This document shows positions 12,492-22,828 of a stretch of DNA of 64,000 nucleotides, in pieces. The notes under the pieces were generated by a model, which saw only the letters and a program-made list of their open reading frames with translations, did no database searches and was not told the DNA's origin. Position numbers and translations under genes: made by a program. Source of the stretch: Planctomycetia bacterium (GTDB taxonomy: Bacteria > Planctomycetota > Planctomycetia > Pirellulales > UBA1268); NCBI GenBank assembly GCA_021414115.1, contig JAIOPD010000097.1, positions 17,092 to 81,091 on the forward strand. Direction: 5' to 3'. Each line of letters begins with the position of its first letter. The first letter of the stretch is position 1.

Positions 12492-15362
12492 ATGCGCGTA
12501 ATCCACTCTTTCTCCCATACGCCGCTCCTGATTGCGTTCGTCGCGTTGACGTGCCAGAGTCGGTTGCATGCAGCTCCGGTCGTTTCGGGTTTCGAACGCT
12601 TCGGCCGACCGGCTGTCGTTGCCGGTGAACGTCCTGCTACGGTCGAGGCTGGCCTGCTGCTCCTGGGCGAACTCGGCTGCGTGAACTGTCATGCCGCCCA
12701 GCCCGATGCTGCCCGGCACCTTTCGGTAAAGACTGGACCATCGCTGGCTGGCGCTGGCGGACGCATCAATCCGGCGTGGGTGCTCGACTACCTGAAGCAG
12801 CCCCATGCCGTTCGTCCATCCACGACGATGCCGGATGTTCTTGCCGGCGTGCCGGATCGAGATCGCGCTGCGACAGGACTGACGCACTACCTCGCATCCA
12901 CGGCGGGCTTTGACGACGGCGCGTTCCCGGAGGCATCGAAGGCCAAGGCCGACATCGGAGCTGCGCTCTACGAGCGGGTCGGCTGCGCCGTCTGCCATGG
13001 CTCCCGCCTGCCGAACGCCGCGCGGCTACCGGATCAGGTGCCACTCACACAGATCGATCGGAAGTGGTCGCCATCGGCACTCGACGAGTTTCTGCGTGAC
13101 CCCTTTGCGGTTCGTCCCTCCAGCCGAATGCCGGCGCTGCCGCTCAGCGATCAGGACCGCCGGCATCTCACGGCAGCCCTTCTCGGGTCGCTCCCCGAAT
13201 CGAGGGGCGACTACCGAGACGCGGTCGCGTTCATCGGCCATGCCTGGCTCGCCGCGATCCAACGGCTGCCGCCGCACGATTCGCTCGGGCCTCCCGCGAA
13301 GTCCGGGCCGGTCAAGGGCTTGGATGTCTTCGCCTTGGCCGGGCAACGCGATGGGGTCGTCGTGCAACTCGACGGGTTTCTCCATGCCCCGCGCGACGGA
13401 CAGTATCGCTTCTACCTGTCGAGCGACGACGGGAGTCGCGTGACGGTCGGAGACCGTGTCGTCATGGAATATGACGGCATCCACGCCGCGTCGGAGCGGG
13501 AAGGAATCATCGACCTGAAAGCGGGCGTTCATCCTATTCGCATCGACTATTTCGAGGGGCAGGGTCTGGAGGAACTGCGGGTGGACGTCGTCGTTCCACG
13601 AGGACCGAGGCTGCATCTCGCGGCGTGGGTGACGCCGACGCCCGACGGCACGCCGGCCGTTCGGCCGGCGGATGCCAAGCCGCTTGGGCAAGACTTTCCC
13701 ATTGACCAGTCGCTCGTCGAGCACGGTCGGGCCATCTTCGCAGCCGTCGGATGCGCCAACTGCCACGCCATGCCCGACGAGAACGGTGAGCGGACGACTT
13801 CCCGGGTGGTCGCCACCCCGCTGGCAAAGTTGCGGGTGGAGGATCGTGGCTGTCTGTCGGCCGATGTCAGTGCATCCGGCCCACGGTATGGCCTCGATGG
13901 CGAACAACGGGGTGCACTCCTTACTGCACTGGCTTGGATCAGATCCGCGGAGGCACAGCGACCACCGGAGCGGCAGTTGATCATCGACCGAGCCTTCACG
14001 GCGCTGAACTGCTATGCCTGCCATGAACGAGACGGCCGGGGCGGGGTCGTGCCGGCGGTTGCACGGCTCGACGACGACGGCGAACCTGTCAGAAAAGAAG
14101 CCTCGCGGGACGCCCTCTTCTCCTCAGCGCACGCGGAGCTCGGAGACGAGGGACGGCTGCCTCCGTCGCTCACGAATGTTGGCGACAAGCTCCGGCGCGA
14201 ATTCCTCCGCGAGGTGCTGCATCGCGGTGGCCAGGATCGAGGGGCTTACATGAATACCCTGATGCCCAAGTGGCACCCGCCGGCTATCGATCCGCTCGTC
14301 CCCCTTCTCACCGAGGACACCTGCACGACGATGTCCACACCACCTCTCGTCGGCCATTCCGCTGAAGCGATCGCCGAACAGGGGCGGCACCTCGTCGGCT
14401 CGAAGGCTCTGGGATGCATCAAGTGCCACGCTTTCGCGGGCGAAAAGGGCCAGAGCCTGGGCGTGATCGACATGACGCGAATGCCCCACAGACTGCGTCA
14501 TGACTGGTTCCTCGCGTATGTCGCCAATCCACAGCGGTTTCGACCGGGCACACGCATGCCAGCCAGCTGGCCAGAGGGGAAGACCTTTTTTCCGGACATC
14601 CTCGACGGAACGGCTATGGGGCAGATTGAGGCCGCCTGGCGGTATCTCTCGGGCCCCACGCCAAAACCACCGATTGGCACGGGAGCGAATCCGATCGAGC
14701 TGGTTCCGGTCGGCAAGCCGATCATCTATCGCAACTTCATCGCCGGAGCGGGCCTGCGGGCCATCGGCGTCGGCTATCCGGAGAACGTCAGTGTGGCCTG
14801 GGATGCGGAACTGATGCGGCTGGCGCTGGTTTGGCGTGGCGCGTATATCGACGCGGGCCGGCACTGGAGCAATCGCGGCGGCGGCTGGCAGCCACCACTT
14901 GGCGACGGCGTGTTCACGCCGGAGGCGGCTGCTGCCGTGGCCGCGTTGCCAGAGCCATCGGGATCGTGGCCGACGAATCCGCGGTCATCGGGCGGGCGCT
15001 TCGGCGGCTACACGCTCGATCGCACCGGTCGACCGACGTTTCAATGGTCGGTCGATGGCATGCAGATTCGTGAAACGGTCGAACCGGCGCTCGAGGGCAC
15101 TTCGGTCTGGATCCGGCGCACAATCCGGCTGCATGGACGGCCAACGGCTGGCACAGCGTTCTTCCGCCCAATCGCTGCCGCGAAGGTCGAGGACGGCCAA
15201 GACGGCTGGTTGCGAATCGATGACAGTTGGCGGCTGAGAGTGGCTGGTAGCAGCCTGGGTGCCGGCATCGACGTGACCAATGCCGGAACACGCGAGCGGC
15301 GGTATCCGATCACCTGGACGGATGCCGACACGGCAGAGTTTACGGAGGAATTGGGATGGTGA
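12492..15362 (+). CDS. Multihaem cytochrome c with internal PA14-like domain (planctomycete type)
   Basis: Five CXXCH motifs (CVNCH, CAVCH, CANCH, CYACH, CIKCH) and a PA14-like stretch DGQYRFYLSSDDGSRVTVGDRVVMEYDGIH...GVHPIRIDYFEGQGLEELRV. Confidence 0.85.
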   Translation: MRVIHSFSHTPLLIAFVALTCQSRLHAAPVVSGFERFGRPAVVAGERPATVEAGLLLLGELGCVNCHAAQPDAARHLSVKTGPSLAGAGGRINPAWVLDYLKQPHAVRPSTTMPDVLAGVPDRDRAATGLTHYLASTAGFDDGAFPEASKAKADIGAALYERVGCAVCHGSRLPNAARLPDQVPLTQIDRKWSPSALDEFLRDPFAVRPSSRMPALPLSDQDRRHLTAALLGSLPESRGDYRDAVAFIGHAWLAAIQRLPPHDSLGPPAKSGPVKGLDVFALAGQRDGVVVQLDGFLHAPRDGQYRFYLSSDDGSRVTVGDRVVMEYDGIHAASEREGIIDLKAGVHPIRIDYFEGQGLEELRVDVVVPRGPRLHLAAWVTPTPDGTPAVRPADAKPLGQDFPIDQSLVEHGRAIFAAVGCANCHAMPDENGERTTSRVVATPLAKLRVEDRGCLSADVSASGPRYGLDGEQRGALLTALAWIRSAEAQRPPERQLIIDRAFTALNCYACHERDGRGGVVPAVARLDDDGEPVRKEASRDALFSSAHAELGDEGRLPPSLTNVGDKLRREFLREVLHRGGQDRGAYMNTLMPKWHPPAIDPLVPLLTEDTCTTMSTPPLVGHSAEAIAEQGRHLVGSKALGCIKCHAFAGEKGQSLGVIDMTRMPHRLRHDWFLAYVANPQRFRPGTRMPASWPEGKTFFPDILDGTAMGQIEAAWRYLSGPTPKPPIGTGANPIELVPVGKPIIYRNFIAGAGLRAIGVGYPENVSVAWDAELMRLALVWRGAYIDAGRHWSNRGGGWQPPLGDGVFTPEAAAAVAALPEPSGSWPTNPRSSGGRFGGYTLDRTGRPTFQWSVDGMQIRETVEPALEGTSVWIRRTIRLHGRPTAGTAFFRPIAAAKVEDGQDGWLRIDDSWRLRVAGSSLGAGIDVTNAGTRERRYPITWTDADTAEFTEELGW

Positions 15363-16840
15363 GGCTGTACCCGTTCTTCGCAACGGTGCTCGGAATGGTG
15401 TGTGCCGCGCAGGCGGCAGAGAAGCCGGCTGTTCTTACTGAGGCAGATGCTTACGCCATCACGTCGGTCCCCATGCCGCCGGACGTTTCGCTCGAAGTCG
15501 GTGGCCTCGAGTGGCTGCCGGATGGACGGCTCGCCGTTGCCACACGTCGCGGGGAGATCTGGATCGCGACGCAACCCGGGGCCGATGCTCCGACCTGGCG
15601 ACGTTTCGCCCACGGACTCCATGAAGTACTGGGGTTGGCGTGGCGGGATGGCTGGCTCTACGTGACGCAGTTTCCCGAGGTCAGCCGCCTACGGGATACC
15701 GACGGCGACGGCGAGGCCGATGTGTTCGAGACGGTGAGTGATGGCTGGGGGCTTTCCGGCGACCACCACGAATACACCTTCGGCTCAAAGTTCGATCGGG
15801 ACGGCGGCCTCTGGGTGGTGCTCTGTCTGACGGCGAGCGACCGCAGCGATGCGGCGTTCCGCGGCTGGGCCATGCGGATCACGCCGGACGGCCGCATGCT
15901 GCCGACGGTGTGTGGGATTCGTTCGCCGGGTGGTATCGGCTTCGACGCAGCCGGAAACGTCCTCTATACCGACAATCAGGGGTTCTGGAACGGCTGCTGC
16001 TCGCTCAGGCATTTGGTGCCAGGGGATTTTGCAGGCCACCCCGCGGGCCTCAAGTGGTATCACCTCGCGCCCAACATGGGGCCGAAGCCGCGGGAGCCGC
16101 AGAATGGCAGCCGTTGGGCGACGGAGGTCGAGAAGATACCCGCATTGCGACCGCCGGCGGTGATGTTTCCATACGGTGTCATGGGGGGCAGTGCGGCCGG
16201 AGTTGCCTGCGACACGACAGACGGGGCATTTGGACCGTTCACCGGGCAGGTGTTCGTGTGCGATCATGCGCAGTCGATGCTGATGAGATGCTCCCTCGAG
16301 AGCGTTGATGGGGTCTTGCAGGGAGCCTGCTTCAAGGTCCGAGAGGGGTTTCGGAGCGGATCCCTCGCCTTGCAGTTCGCGCCCGATGGTTCGCTCTACG
16401 TCGGCGGAACGAATCGCGGCTGGGGCTCCCGCGGAGCCGGTGATTTCGCCCTCGAAAGAGTGACATGGACGGGCCACACGCCGTTCGAGATCACGACCAT
16501 CCGGGCGGTGCCTGGCGGATTCGATCTAGAGTTCACGCAACCCGTGGATCCAACAACGGCTGCGGATCCGGCGAGCTACGTCGCGAAGGGCTTCACCTAC
16601 ATCCTCCAGTCGAGTTACGGTAGCCCCGTCGTCGATGAAATGCCCTGCCCGGTGTCGCGCGCCGAGCCGAGCAGCGACGGCCGTCATGTACGGCTCACGC
16701 TCGGGAATCTCCGTCATGGCCTCATTCACGAGATCAAGGGCGTCGGCGTGCGCAATCAGGCTGGGCAGCCCCTCGTGCATGACACTGGCTGGTACACGCT
16801 CAACCGGCTCGCGCGCTCGTCACCACCATCAAAGCCATAG
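15356..16840 (+). CDS. Beta-propeller sugar-dehydrogenase-like protein (putative membrane-bound dehydrogenase family)
   Basis: LEWLPDGRLAVATRRGEIWIATQPG, GLSGDHHEYTFGSKFDRDGGLWVVL, GGIGFDAAGNVLYTDNQGFWNG; ATG overlaps the upstream stop by 7 nt. Confidence 0.75.
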   Translation: MVRLYPFFATVLGMVCAAQAAEKPAVLTEADAYAITSVPMPPDVSLEVGGLEWLPDGRLAVATRRGEIWIATQPGADAPTWRRFAHGLHEVLGLAWRDGWLYVTQFPEVSRLRDTDGDGEADVFETVSDGWGLSGDHHEYTFGSKFDRDGGLWVVLCLTASDRSDAAFRGWAMRITPDGRMLPTVCGIRSPGGIGFDAAGNVLYTDNQGFWNGCCSLRHLVPGDFAGHPAGLKWYHLAPNMGPKPREPQNGSRWATEVEKIPALRPPAVMFPYGVMGGSAAGVACDTTDGAFGPFTGQVFVCDHAQSMLMRCSLESVDGVLQGACFKVREGFRSGSLALQFAPDGSLYVGGTNRGWGSRGAGDFALERVTWTGHTPFEITTIRAVPGGFDLEFTQPVDPTTAADPASYVAKGFTYILQSSYGSPVVDEMPCPVSRAEPSSDGRHVRLTLGNLRHGLIHEIKGVGVRNQAGQPLVHDTGWYTLNRLARSSPPSKP

Positions 16841-16872
16841 TCGGCTGCAGCGACTCTCACTGGACCCACACG

Positions 16873-19443
16873 ATGTGCGGCATTGACATGACACAACGGA
16901 GAAGCAATGTGAACCTGCCGATGAAAGCGATTGGGGCAGCGGTGCTGATGTTCGTTGGTGGCTCGACCTCCGCCGAGGATAGGCGCGAGCCACTCTCGTT
17001 CACTCGTGACATCCGTCCGCTCCTGTCGGACAACTGCTTTCATTGTCACGGTCCAGATGCCGGCCATCGGCAGGCCGACCTTCGGCTCGATGTGCGCGAC
17101 GAGGCCGTGGCCGCCAAGGCCATCGTGCCGGGCAAGGCGGCGGAGAGTTCACTGGTCGAGCGGATCCGCGCTACCGACCCCGATGTCGTGATGCCGCCGC
17201 CGGAGTCGCACAAAAAACTCGATGCTCGGCAGCAGGATCTGATAGCCCGCTGGATCGACGAGGGTGCCACCTACCAGAAGCATTGGGCCTACGAGCCGCC
17301 CGTGAAGCCCCAGGTGCCGGCGGGCACAAACGCGATCGACCAATTGGTCGGAGCCCGGCTGAAGACGCTGGGGCTCAAGTCGGCAGCGGAGGCGGACCGC
17401 CGTGCGCTCAGCCGGCGGCTGTCGTTCGACCTGACGGGCCTGCCGCCGACGCCACAAGAGGTGGACGCGTTCGTCAACGACCCGTCACCCGACGCCTACG
17501 CAAGGCTCGTCGAGCGGCTGCTCGCCAGTCCGCATTACGGCGAACGGATGGCGATCGGCTGGCTCGACGTGGTGCGATTTGCGGATACGGTCGGCTACCA
17601 CAGCGACAACCCGCGGAACGTTTGGCCCTACCGCGACTATGTGATCAAGAGCTTCAACGATAACAAGCCATTCGATCGGTTCACGATCGAGCAGATCGCC
17701 GGCGATCTGCTGCCCGAAGCGAACCAGGACACACGGATCGCCTCGTGCTTCAACCGGCTTTTGCTCACAACCGAAGAGGGGGGCGCGCAACCGAAGGACT
17801 ACGAAGCACGAATGCTCACCGACCGCGTGCGGGCCGTGGGCGCCGTCTGGCTCGGCCAGACCACCGGCTGCGCCGGGTGCCATGACCACAAGTTCGACCC
17901 GATCACGATGCGCGACTTCTATTCGCTCGCCGCATTTTTCGCCGACGTCGAAGAGCGGACCATTGGCAAGCGGGAAGACGGCATGGTCATAGCGCCACCG
18001 GAGGATGTGAAGAAACTCGCGGATCTTGATGCCTCTCTGGTTGCCGCAAAACAGAAGCGCGACAGTATTCTGCCCCAACTCGATGCGGCGCAGAAGCAGT
18101 GGGAACACGACGTCACCGCCTACGGAATCACGCTACCCGAGTTGAAGCCCGACTCGAAGGCCACCGACGCCGACAAGAAGACGGCTGAACTTGTTGCAGA
18201 CGCCCTTGGGAAGGAACTGGCCAAGCAGAGCGGGGGCGAGCGGGGGGAAATCCAAAAGTACTTCCGCACCAAGGCGTCGCCGCATTTGTTCCGCGCTGAA
18301 CAAGATGCGGTCACGAACGCCGAAAGAGACCGCACCGCTTTTTACAACACGCTGACGAAGTGCCTCGTCACGGTGAGAAGGCCCGCACCAGCCATCGTCC
18401 GCATCCTGCCCCGCGGCAACTGGATGGACGAGAGCGGCGAGGTGATGAAGCCGGCGTTTCCGGGCTACCTGCCGGCCCCCGCGATCGACGGCCGCGAGCC
18501 CAACCGCCTCGACCTCGCCCAATGGCTCGTTTCCCGCGACCATCCGCTCACGGCGCGGGTGGTGATGAACCGGCTCTGGAAGCAGTTCTTCGGCACGGGC
18601 CTGTCGCGGGTGCTCGACGATCTCGGCGCCCAGGGCGAGCCGCCGGTGAACCCCGAGCTGCTCGACTGGCTGGCCTGCGAGTTCATGGACTCGAAGTGGG
18701 ACCTCAAGCATATGGTCCGCACGATCGTGTCGAGCGCTGCCTACCGGCAGAGTTCCGTGGCCGCGGCCGAGACGATTGCCGCCGACCCAATGAACCGCGA
18801 ACTGGCGAGGCAGACAGCCTGGCGGGTCGATGCCGAACTCGTCCGCGATGCGGCACTGGCCACGTCGGGCCTGCTCGTCCGCACGATCGGCGGCCCGAGC
18901 GTGAAGCCCTACCAGCCCGACGGCTACTGGGAGAACCTCAACTTCCCGCCCCGCGTCTATCCGACCGACACCGGCGAGAAACAATATCGCCGCGGCCTCT
19001 ACACCTGGTGGCAGCGGTCGTTCCTTCACCCGAGCATGCTCGCCTTCGATGCGCCCAGCCGCGAGGAGTGTTGCGCGGAACGGACGCGGTCGAATATCCC
19101 GCAGCAGGCCCTCGCCCTGCTCAACGACCCGAGTTACGTCGAGGCCTCGCGGGCCTTTGCCGCATGGATCATGAAGGACGGCGGCAAGTCACCGGAGGAG
19201 CGGAGCGCCTGGGCGTGGCGACAGGTGCTCCAGCGAGTGCCACGGATCGAGGAGATGGAGACGGTTGTGCCGCTCTACCGGCAGCAGCTCGCCGCCTACC
19301 AGGCCGATCCGGCGGCCGCCGCGGCGCTGGTGAAGGTCGGCTTTGCTCCTGCCCCGACCGGCGTCGATTCCGCGGAACTTGCCGCCTGGACCCACGTGGC
19401 CCGTGTGCTCTTCAACCTCCACGAAACCATCACGAGGCCCTAG
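16873..19443 (+). CDS. Planctomycete cytochrome C / DUF1549 / DUF1553 domain protein
   Basis: FTRDIRPLLSDNCFHCHGPD (PSCyt1), SRRLSFDLTGLPPTPQEVDAFVNDPSPDAYARLVERLLASPHYGERMAIGWLDVVRFADT (PSCyt2/DUF1549), NRLDLAQWLVSRDHPLTARVVMNRLWKQFFGTGL (PSD1/DUF1553). Confidence 0.95.
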   Translation: MCGIDMTQRRSNVNLPMKAIGAAVLMFVGGSTSAEDRREPLSFTRDIRPLLSDNCFHCHGPDAGHRQADLRLDVRDEAVAAKAIVPGKAAESSLVERIRATDPDVVMPPPESHKKLDARQQDLIARWIDEGATYQKHWAYEPPVKPQVPAGTNAIDQLVGARLKTLGLKSAAEADRRALSRRLSFDLTGLPPTPQEVDAFVNDPSPDAYARLVERLLASPHYGERMAIGWLDVVRFADTVGYHSDNPRNVWPYRDYVIKSFNDNKPFDRFTIEQIAGDLLPEANQDTRIASCFNRLLLTTEEGGAQPKDYEARMLTDRVRAVGAVWLGQTTGCAGCHDHKFDPITMRDFYSLAAFFADVEERTIGKREDGMVIAPPEDVKKLADLDASLVAAKQKRDSILPQLDAAQKQWEHDVTAYGITLPELKPDSKATDADKKTAELVADALGKELAKQSGGERGEIQKYFRTKASPHLFRAEQDAVTNAERDRTAFYNTLTKCLVTVRRPAPAIVRILPRGNWMDESGEVMKPAFPGYLPAPAIDGREPNRLDLAQWLVSRDHPLTARVVMNRLWKQFFGTGLSRVLDDLGAQGEPPVNPELLDWLACEFMDSKWDLKHMVRTIVSSAAYRQSSVAAAETIAADPMNRELARQTAWRVDAELVRDAALATSGLLVRTIGGPSVKPYQPDGYWENLNFPPRVYPTDTGEKQYRRGLYTWWQRSFLHPSMLAFDAPSREECCAERTRSNIPQQALALLNDPSYVEASRAFAAWIMKDGGKSPEERSAWAWRQVLQRVPRIEEMETVVPLYRQQLAAYQADPAAAAALVKVGFAPAPTGVDSAELAAWTHVARVLFNLHETITRP

Positions 19444-19446
19444 ACC

Positions 19447-20868
19447 ATGGTGAATCTCCATCTTCACAACGCGATTGCTCGCCGCGCCTTCCTGGGGAAG
19501 ACCGCGCAGGGTGTCGGCGCCGCGGCGCTCGCGGCCCTTGCCGCCCCGCAGGCCGCCTCCGCCGCGCCGCTCCGCGGCGTGCTCGAGAAGCCGCCGCTGC
19601 CCCAGAAAGCGAAGCGGGTGATCTGGCTGACGATGGCCGGCGGCCCGTCGCACCTTGAGACGTTCGACCACAAGCCCAAGCTCGCCGAGATGCATGACCA
19701 GCCGATGCCGGAAAGCATGACCAAGGGGCAGCAGCTGGCGCAGCTGCAGGGGCAAAAGCTCGTCTGCTTCGGGCCGCAACATGGATTCAAGCCGATGGGC
19801 CCCAACGGCACCCACATCTGCGAACTGTTTCCGCAGATCGGCTCGGTGCTTGGCGACATCTGCCTCATCCGCTCCATGACGACCGACGCGATCAACCATG
19901 ACCCGGCCCACATGTTCATGAACACAGGCTCGCAGATCGCGGGTCGGCCGAGCATGGGCTCATGGGTCACTTACGGCCTCGGCAGCGAGGCGGCCGACCT
20001 GCCGGGCTTCGTAGTGCTCACGTCGCTGGGCAAGGGAGGCCAAAACCAACCAATCGCCGCGCGGCAATGGTCGAGCGGGTTCCTGCCGAGCCGCTATCAA
20101 GGCGTGCAGCTGCGCGGCAAGGGCGACCCGGTTCTCTACCTCGGCAACCCAGCCGGCGTCACCCGTGACCGGCAGGGGCTCGACATCGCCGCCATCAACG
20201 CGCTCAACGCCCAACACGACGCGCTCACCGGCGACCCGGAGATCGCCACGCGAATCGCGCAATACGAGATGGCGTTTGCGATGCAGGCGAGCGTGCCGGA
20301 ACTCATGTACACGAAGAACGAGAGCGCGGCCACGCTTGAACTCTACGGCTGCCAGCCCGGCGACGGCTCGTTCGCTGCGAACTGCCTCCTCGCCCGCCGG
20401 CTCGCCGAGCGCGGCGTGCGGTTCATCCAGCTCTACCACAAGGACTGGGACCACCACGGCGGCGTCAAGGAGGGCATCGCCCTCAAGGCCGCCGAGATCG
20501 ACCGGGCCTGCATGGCGCTGATCACCGATCTCAAGACTCGCGGCATGCTCGACAGCACGCTCATCGTATGGGCGGGGGAGTTTGGCCGCACGCCGATGTC
20601 GCAAGGAGGCAACGGCCGCGACCACCACAACAAGGCGATGACCGTCTGGCTCGCCGGCGGCGGCATCAAGGGGGGCGTCGTCCACGGATCGACCGACGAC
20701 CTCGGCTACGCGGCCGTGGACAAGGTCTGCACCGTGCACGATCTCCACGCCACCATGCTTAACCAACTCGGCATCCGCCACGACGCATTCAGCGTGAAAT
20801 TCCAGGGACTCGACGCGAAGCTCACAGGCGTCGAAGGCGCGCGCGTGATCAACGAGATACTTGGTTAG
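19447..20868 (+). CDS. DUF1501 domain protein (Tat-exported, sulfatase-like fold)
   Basis: N-terminal ARRAFLGKTAQGVGAAALAALA; WLTMAGGPSHLETFDHKP, VWAGEFGRTPMSQGGNGRDHHNKAMTVWLAGGGIKGG are DUF1501 hallmarks. Confidence 0.95.
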   Translation: MVNLHLHNAIARRAFLGKTAQGVGAAALAALAAPQAASAAPLRGVLEKPPLPQKAKRVIWLTMAGGPSHLETFDHKPKLAEMHDQPMPESMTKGQQLAQLQGQKLVCFGPQHGFKPMGPNGTHICELFPQIGSVLGDICLIRSMTTDAINHDPAHMFMNTGSQIAGRPSMGSWVTYGLGSEAADLPGFVVLTSLGKGGQNQPIAARQWSSGFLPSRYQGVQLRGKGDPVLYLGNPAGVTRDRQGLDIAAINALNAQHDALTGDPEIATRIAQYEMAFAMQASVPELMYTKNESAATLELYGCQPGDGSFAANCLLARRLAERGVRFIQLYHKDWDHHGGVKEGIALKAAEIDRACMALITDLKTRGMLDSTLIVWAGEFGRTPMSQGGNGRDHHNKAMTVWLAGGGIKGGVVHGSTDDLGYAAVDKVCTVHDLHATMLNQLGIRHDAFSVKFQGLDAKLTGVEGARVINEILG

Positions 20869-20972
20869 GCCGAGGTCGACGCTTTCACCTGCGGGTAATT
20901 CGCTTATTCCCGGTTGTCGATTCCCATCCCGGCGGAAGCCTTGGGCTTAGCAATTCCAATGGGCCTGGCCGA

Positions 20973-22154
20973 TCAGGGCTGGTCGATGATCACGAGTGTT
21001 GCGTCGTCAACGACGATGCTGCCAGTCTCCAGGCCGGCGGCGGCCAGGAGCACCTGGAACTGCACGGTAACCGTGCCGGCAGGGGCCTTCGCGGCGAGGC
21101 GGCCTTCGACGAACTCATCTATCGGCCCGGCATGCTTGAGAAAATGCCGCTCCGCCGACGCGAACGGCCGATCGGCCGCGTCGGTGAACGTGAACTTCAC
21201 GAACGCTCGCTGAGGAACGGCAAGCGGGTCGTCGATCGATTGTGTCACCCGCATGGTCGCCATCATCGTCTTGCCCGCGATGTCACCGGTGTCGATCTGA
21301 TGCCAGACGAGCGGCCAAAACGGATTGCCCTTCGCGTGAATCCTCGCGGCCTGCGAGCCGGTCGCCGCGGTGTGGCTGACGAGATCGACGTACCCGAAGG
21401 AACGGCGCCAGGGGCCGAAGGCAAAGTTTCGTTGGCCGGGGACTGTCGGCGGCCCATCGACTAGCGCCTGCGCATCATCCAGTTGCTCGAACGCCGCCGC
21501 CCGCAAGACATTTTCCCCGGCCGCCAAGGCCTCGTCGTCGAACGGAATAACGACGGCCGTCTCGGCATGGTCGTGCCAGAACCGAAGGTCGTCGGTGGCC
21601 TAGCCGTCAGGATCGATGGAAAGGGCTTGGCCCGCCGTCACCAACCGGGGTGCGTCGGCCGCATCCAGCCGCACCTTTCCCTCGAACACGCCGACGCGGG
21701 TGTGGACGCCCGCCTCCACGCTCACGGCAAACTCGGTTCCCAGGTCCGTGATGAGGCCCGTCGGCGTCTCGACCCGCAACTTTGTGCCGGGAGCCGGGTA
21801 GCGGATGGAGCCTGTCGAAAGCCCGATCGCGTCGCCGGAGATCGGTTCGAACACGGCTGGTCCTTCGATTACCGCCGTGCCGCCGGAGGAGCGATCGCGA
21901 AGTCCTTCGTCAGGTAGTCGCGGAGCGTGGCTGTAGCCCATTGACGGAACTGGGTGCCCCGGGGCCGAACGGTCGCGATAGCCGACGGCGATGACCACGT
22001 TGAGTGAGTCGTGGTCCACGATTCTTTCGATCGTCCGGGAGCACTCGGCCTGAACTATTCGGAATTTCCGAACAGTTGCCTCGGGCGGCAATTCGCCTTC
22101 GGAAAAGATGTTTTGGATGTGCTCGTTAATCGTGGGCGGCCAGTTCTGGGCCAT
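20973..22154 (-). pseudogene. Chimeric remnant: RhuM-family fragment (about 22154-21890, frameshifted) joined to 5'-truncated FecR-domain protein (about 21890-20973) with an in-frame TAG at 21600-21602
   Basis: INEHIQNIFSEGELPPEATVRKFRIVQ...VDHDSLNVVIAVGYRDRS then, in the next frame, RGTQFRQWATATLRDYLTKDFAI = RhuM-like; then AVIEGPAVFEPISGDAIGLSTGSIRY...RVETPTGLITDLGTEFAVSVEAGVHTRVGVFEGKVRL = FecR-like. Codon phase continues across the TAG into ORF 20973..21527. Confidence 0.75.
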
Positions 22155-22233
22155 CTAAATTTTTGCCAAAAACACGGCATATCTAGTGATCCCTCCGAAT
22201 GTTGTCGGCGGGTAGTCTCTTCAAGGAGTCTTC

Positions 22234-22695
22234 ATGAATAGCGTTCTTGAGCAGCAGGTCGATGCACTAGCGCGACTTGCTTCGACGATCCGAACCGGCC
22301 TCACGCAAGCGGAACTCGCGGTGCCACCGATCAACGAGTTGCTTGCCGAGTTGGCCGAGATGGGTGTCTGCAATTTTGAATACGAGGGGCCGGCGGTCTA
22401 TTGCCGCCCGGCGGGCCGATCCAGCGACTACGACGAATCGTTCATCATCTACTCCGCCGCACTCACGCTGCCGGGCGGCATCGGGGCGGCCCTGTGGAGC
22501 TCGTGCGAATACAGCGAACGCGCGGAGCGCTTCTACAGCGAGCCGATTGATCTCCGATCCCGATTCGTCGCCTTCGCCCAGTGCCCTGGGCCGGTCAAGG
22601 CACTCGTCGTGTCGCATACGGGAAAACTGCTGGACGGCCTCCTGCGTGATGTCCGGCTGATTGGTGGAGACGGCCTTGCCGCCTCGCAGTTCTGA
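22234..22695 (+). CDS. Hypothetical island protein
   Basis: Strong SD CAAGGAGTCTTCATG; MNSVLEQQVDALARLASTIRTGLTQAELAVPPINELLAEL... Confidence 0.65.
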   Translation: MNSVLEQQVDALARLASTIRTGLTQAELAVPPINELLAELAEMGVCNFEYEGPAVYCRPAGRSSDYDESFIIYSAALTLPGGIGAALWSSCEYSERAERFYSEPIDLRSRFVAFAQCPGPVKALVVSHTGKLLDGLLRDVRLIGGDGLAASQF

Positions 22696-22828
22696 TCAAT
22701 TCGCAGCCCGCATAACGCGGGCCTTCTGACGCCCCGGCACGTGGCCGGAGCGGTTTTTTCCTCCGTGCCGACGGCGACGCTCGCCATCGGCTGTCTTCCA
22801 CGCCCGGATTCTCCGGGAAGGAGTTTTC

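Noticed and set aside
21876-21905. Left att site at the RhuM/FecR junction
   Set aside because: No clear match to the 23-bp att repeat here; the left island boundary cannot be assigned from the window alone.
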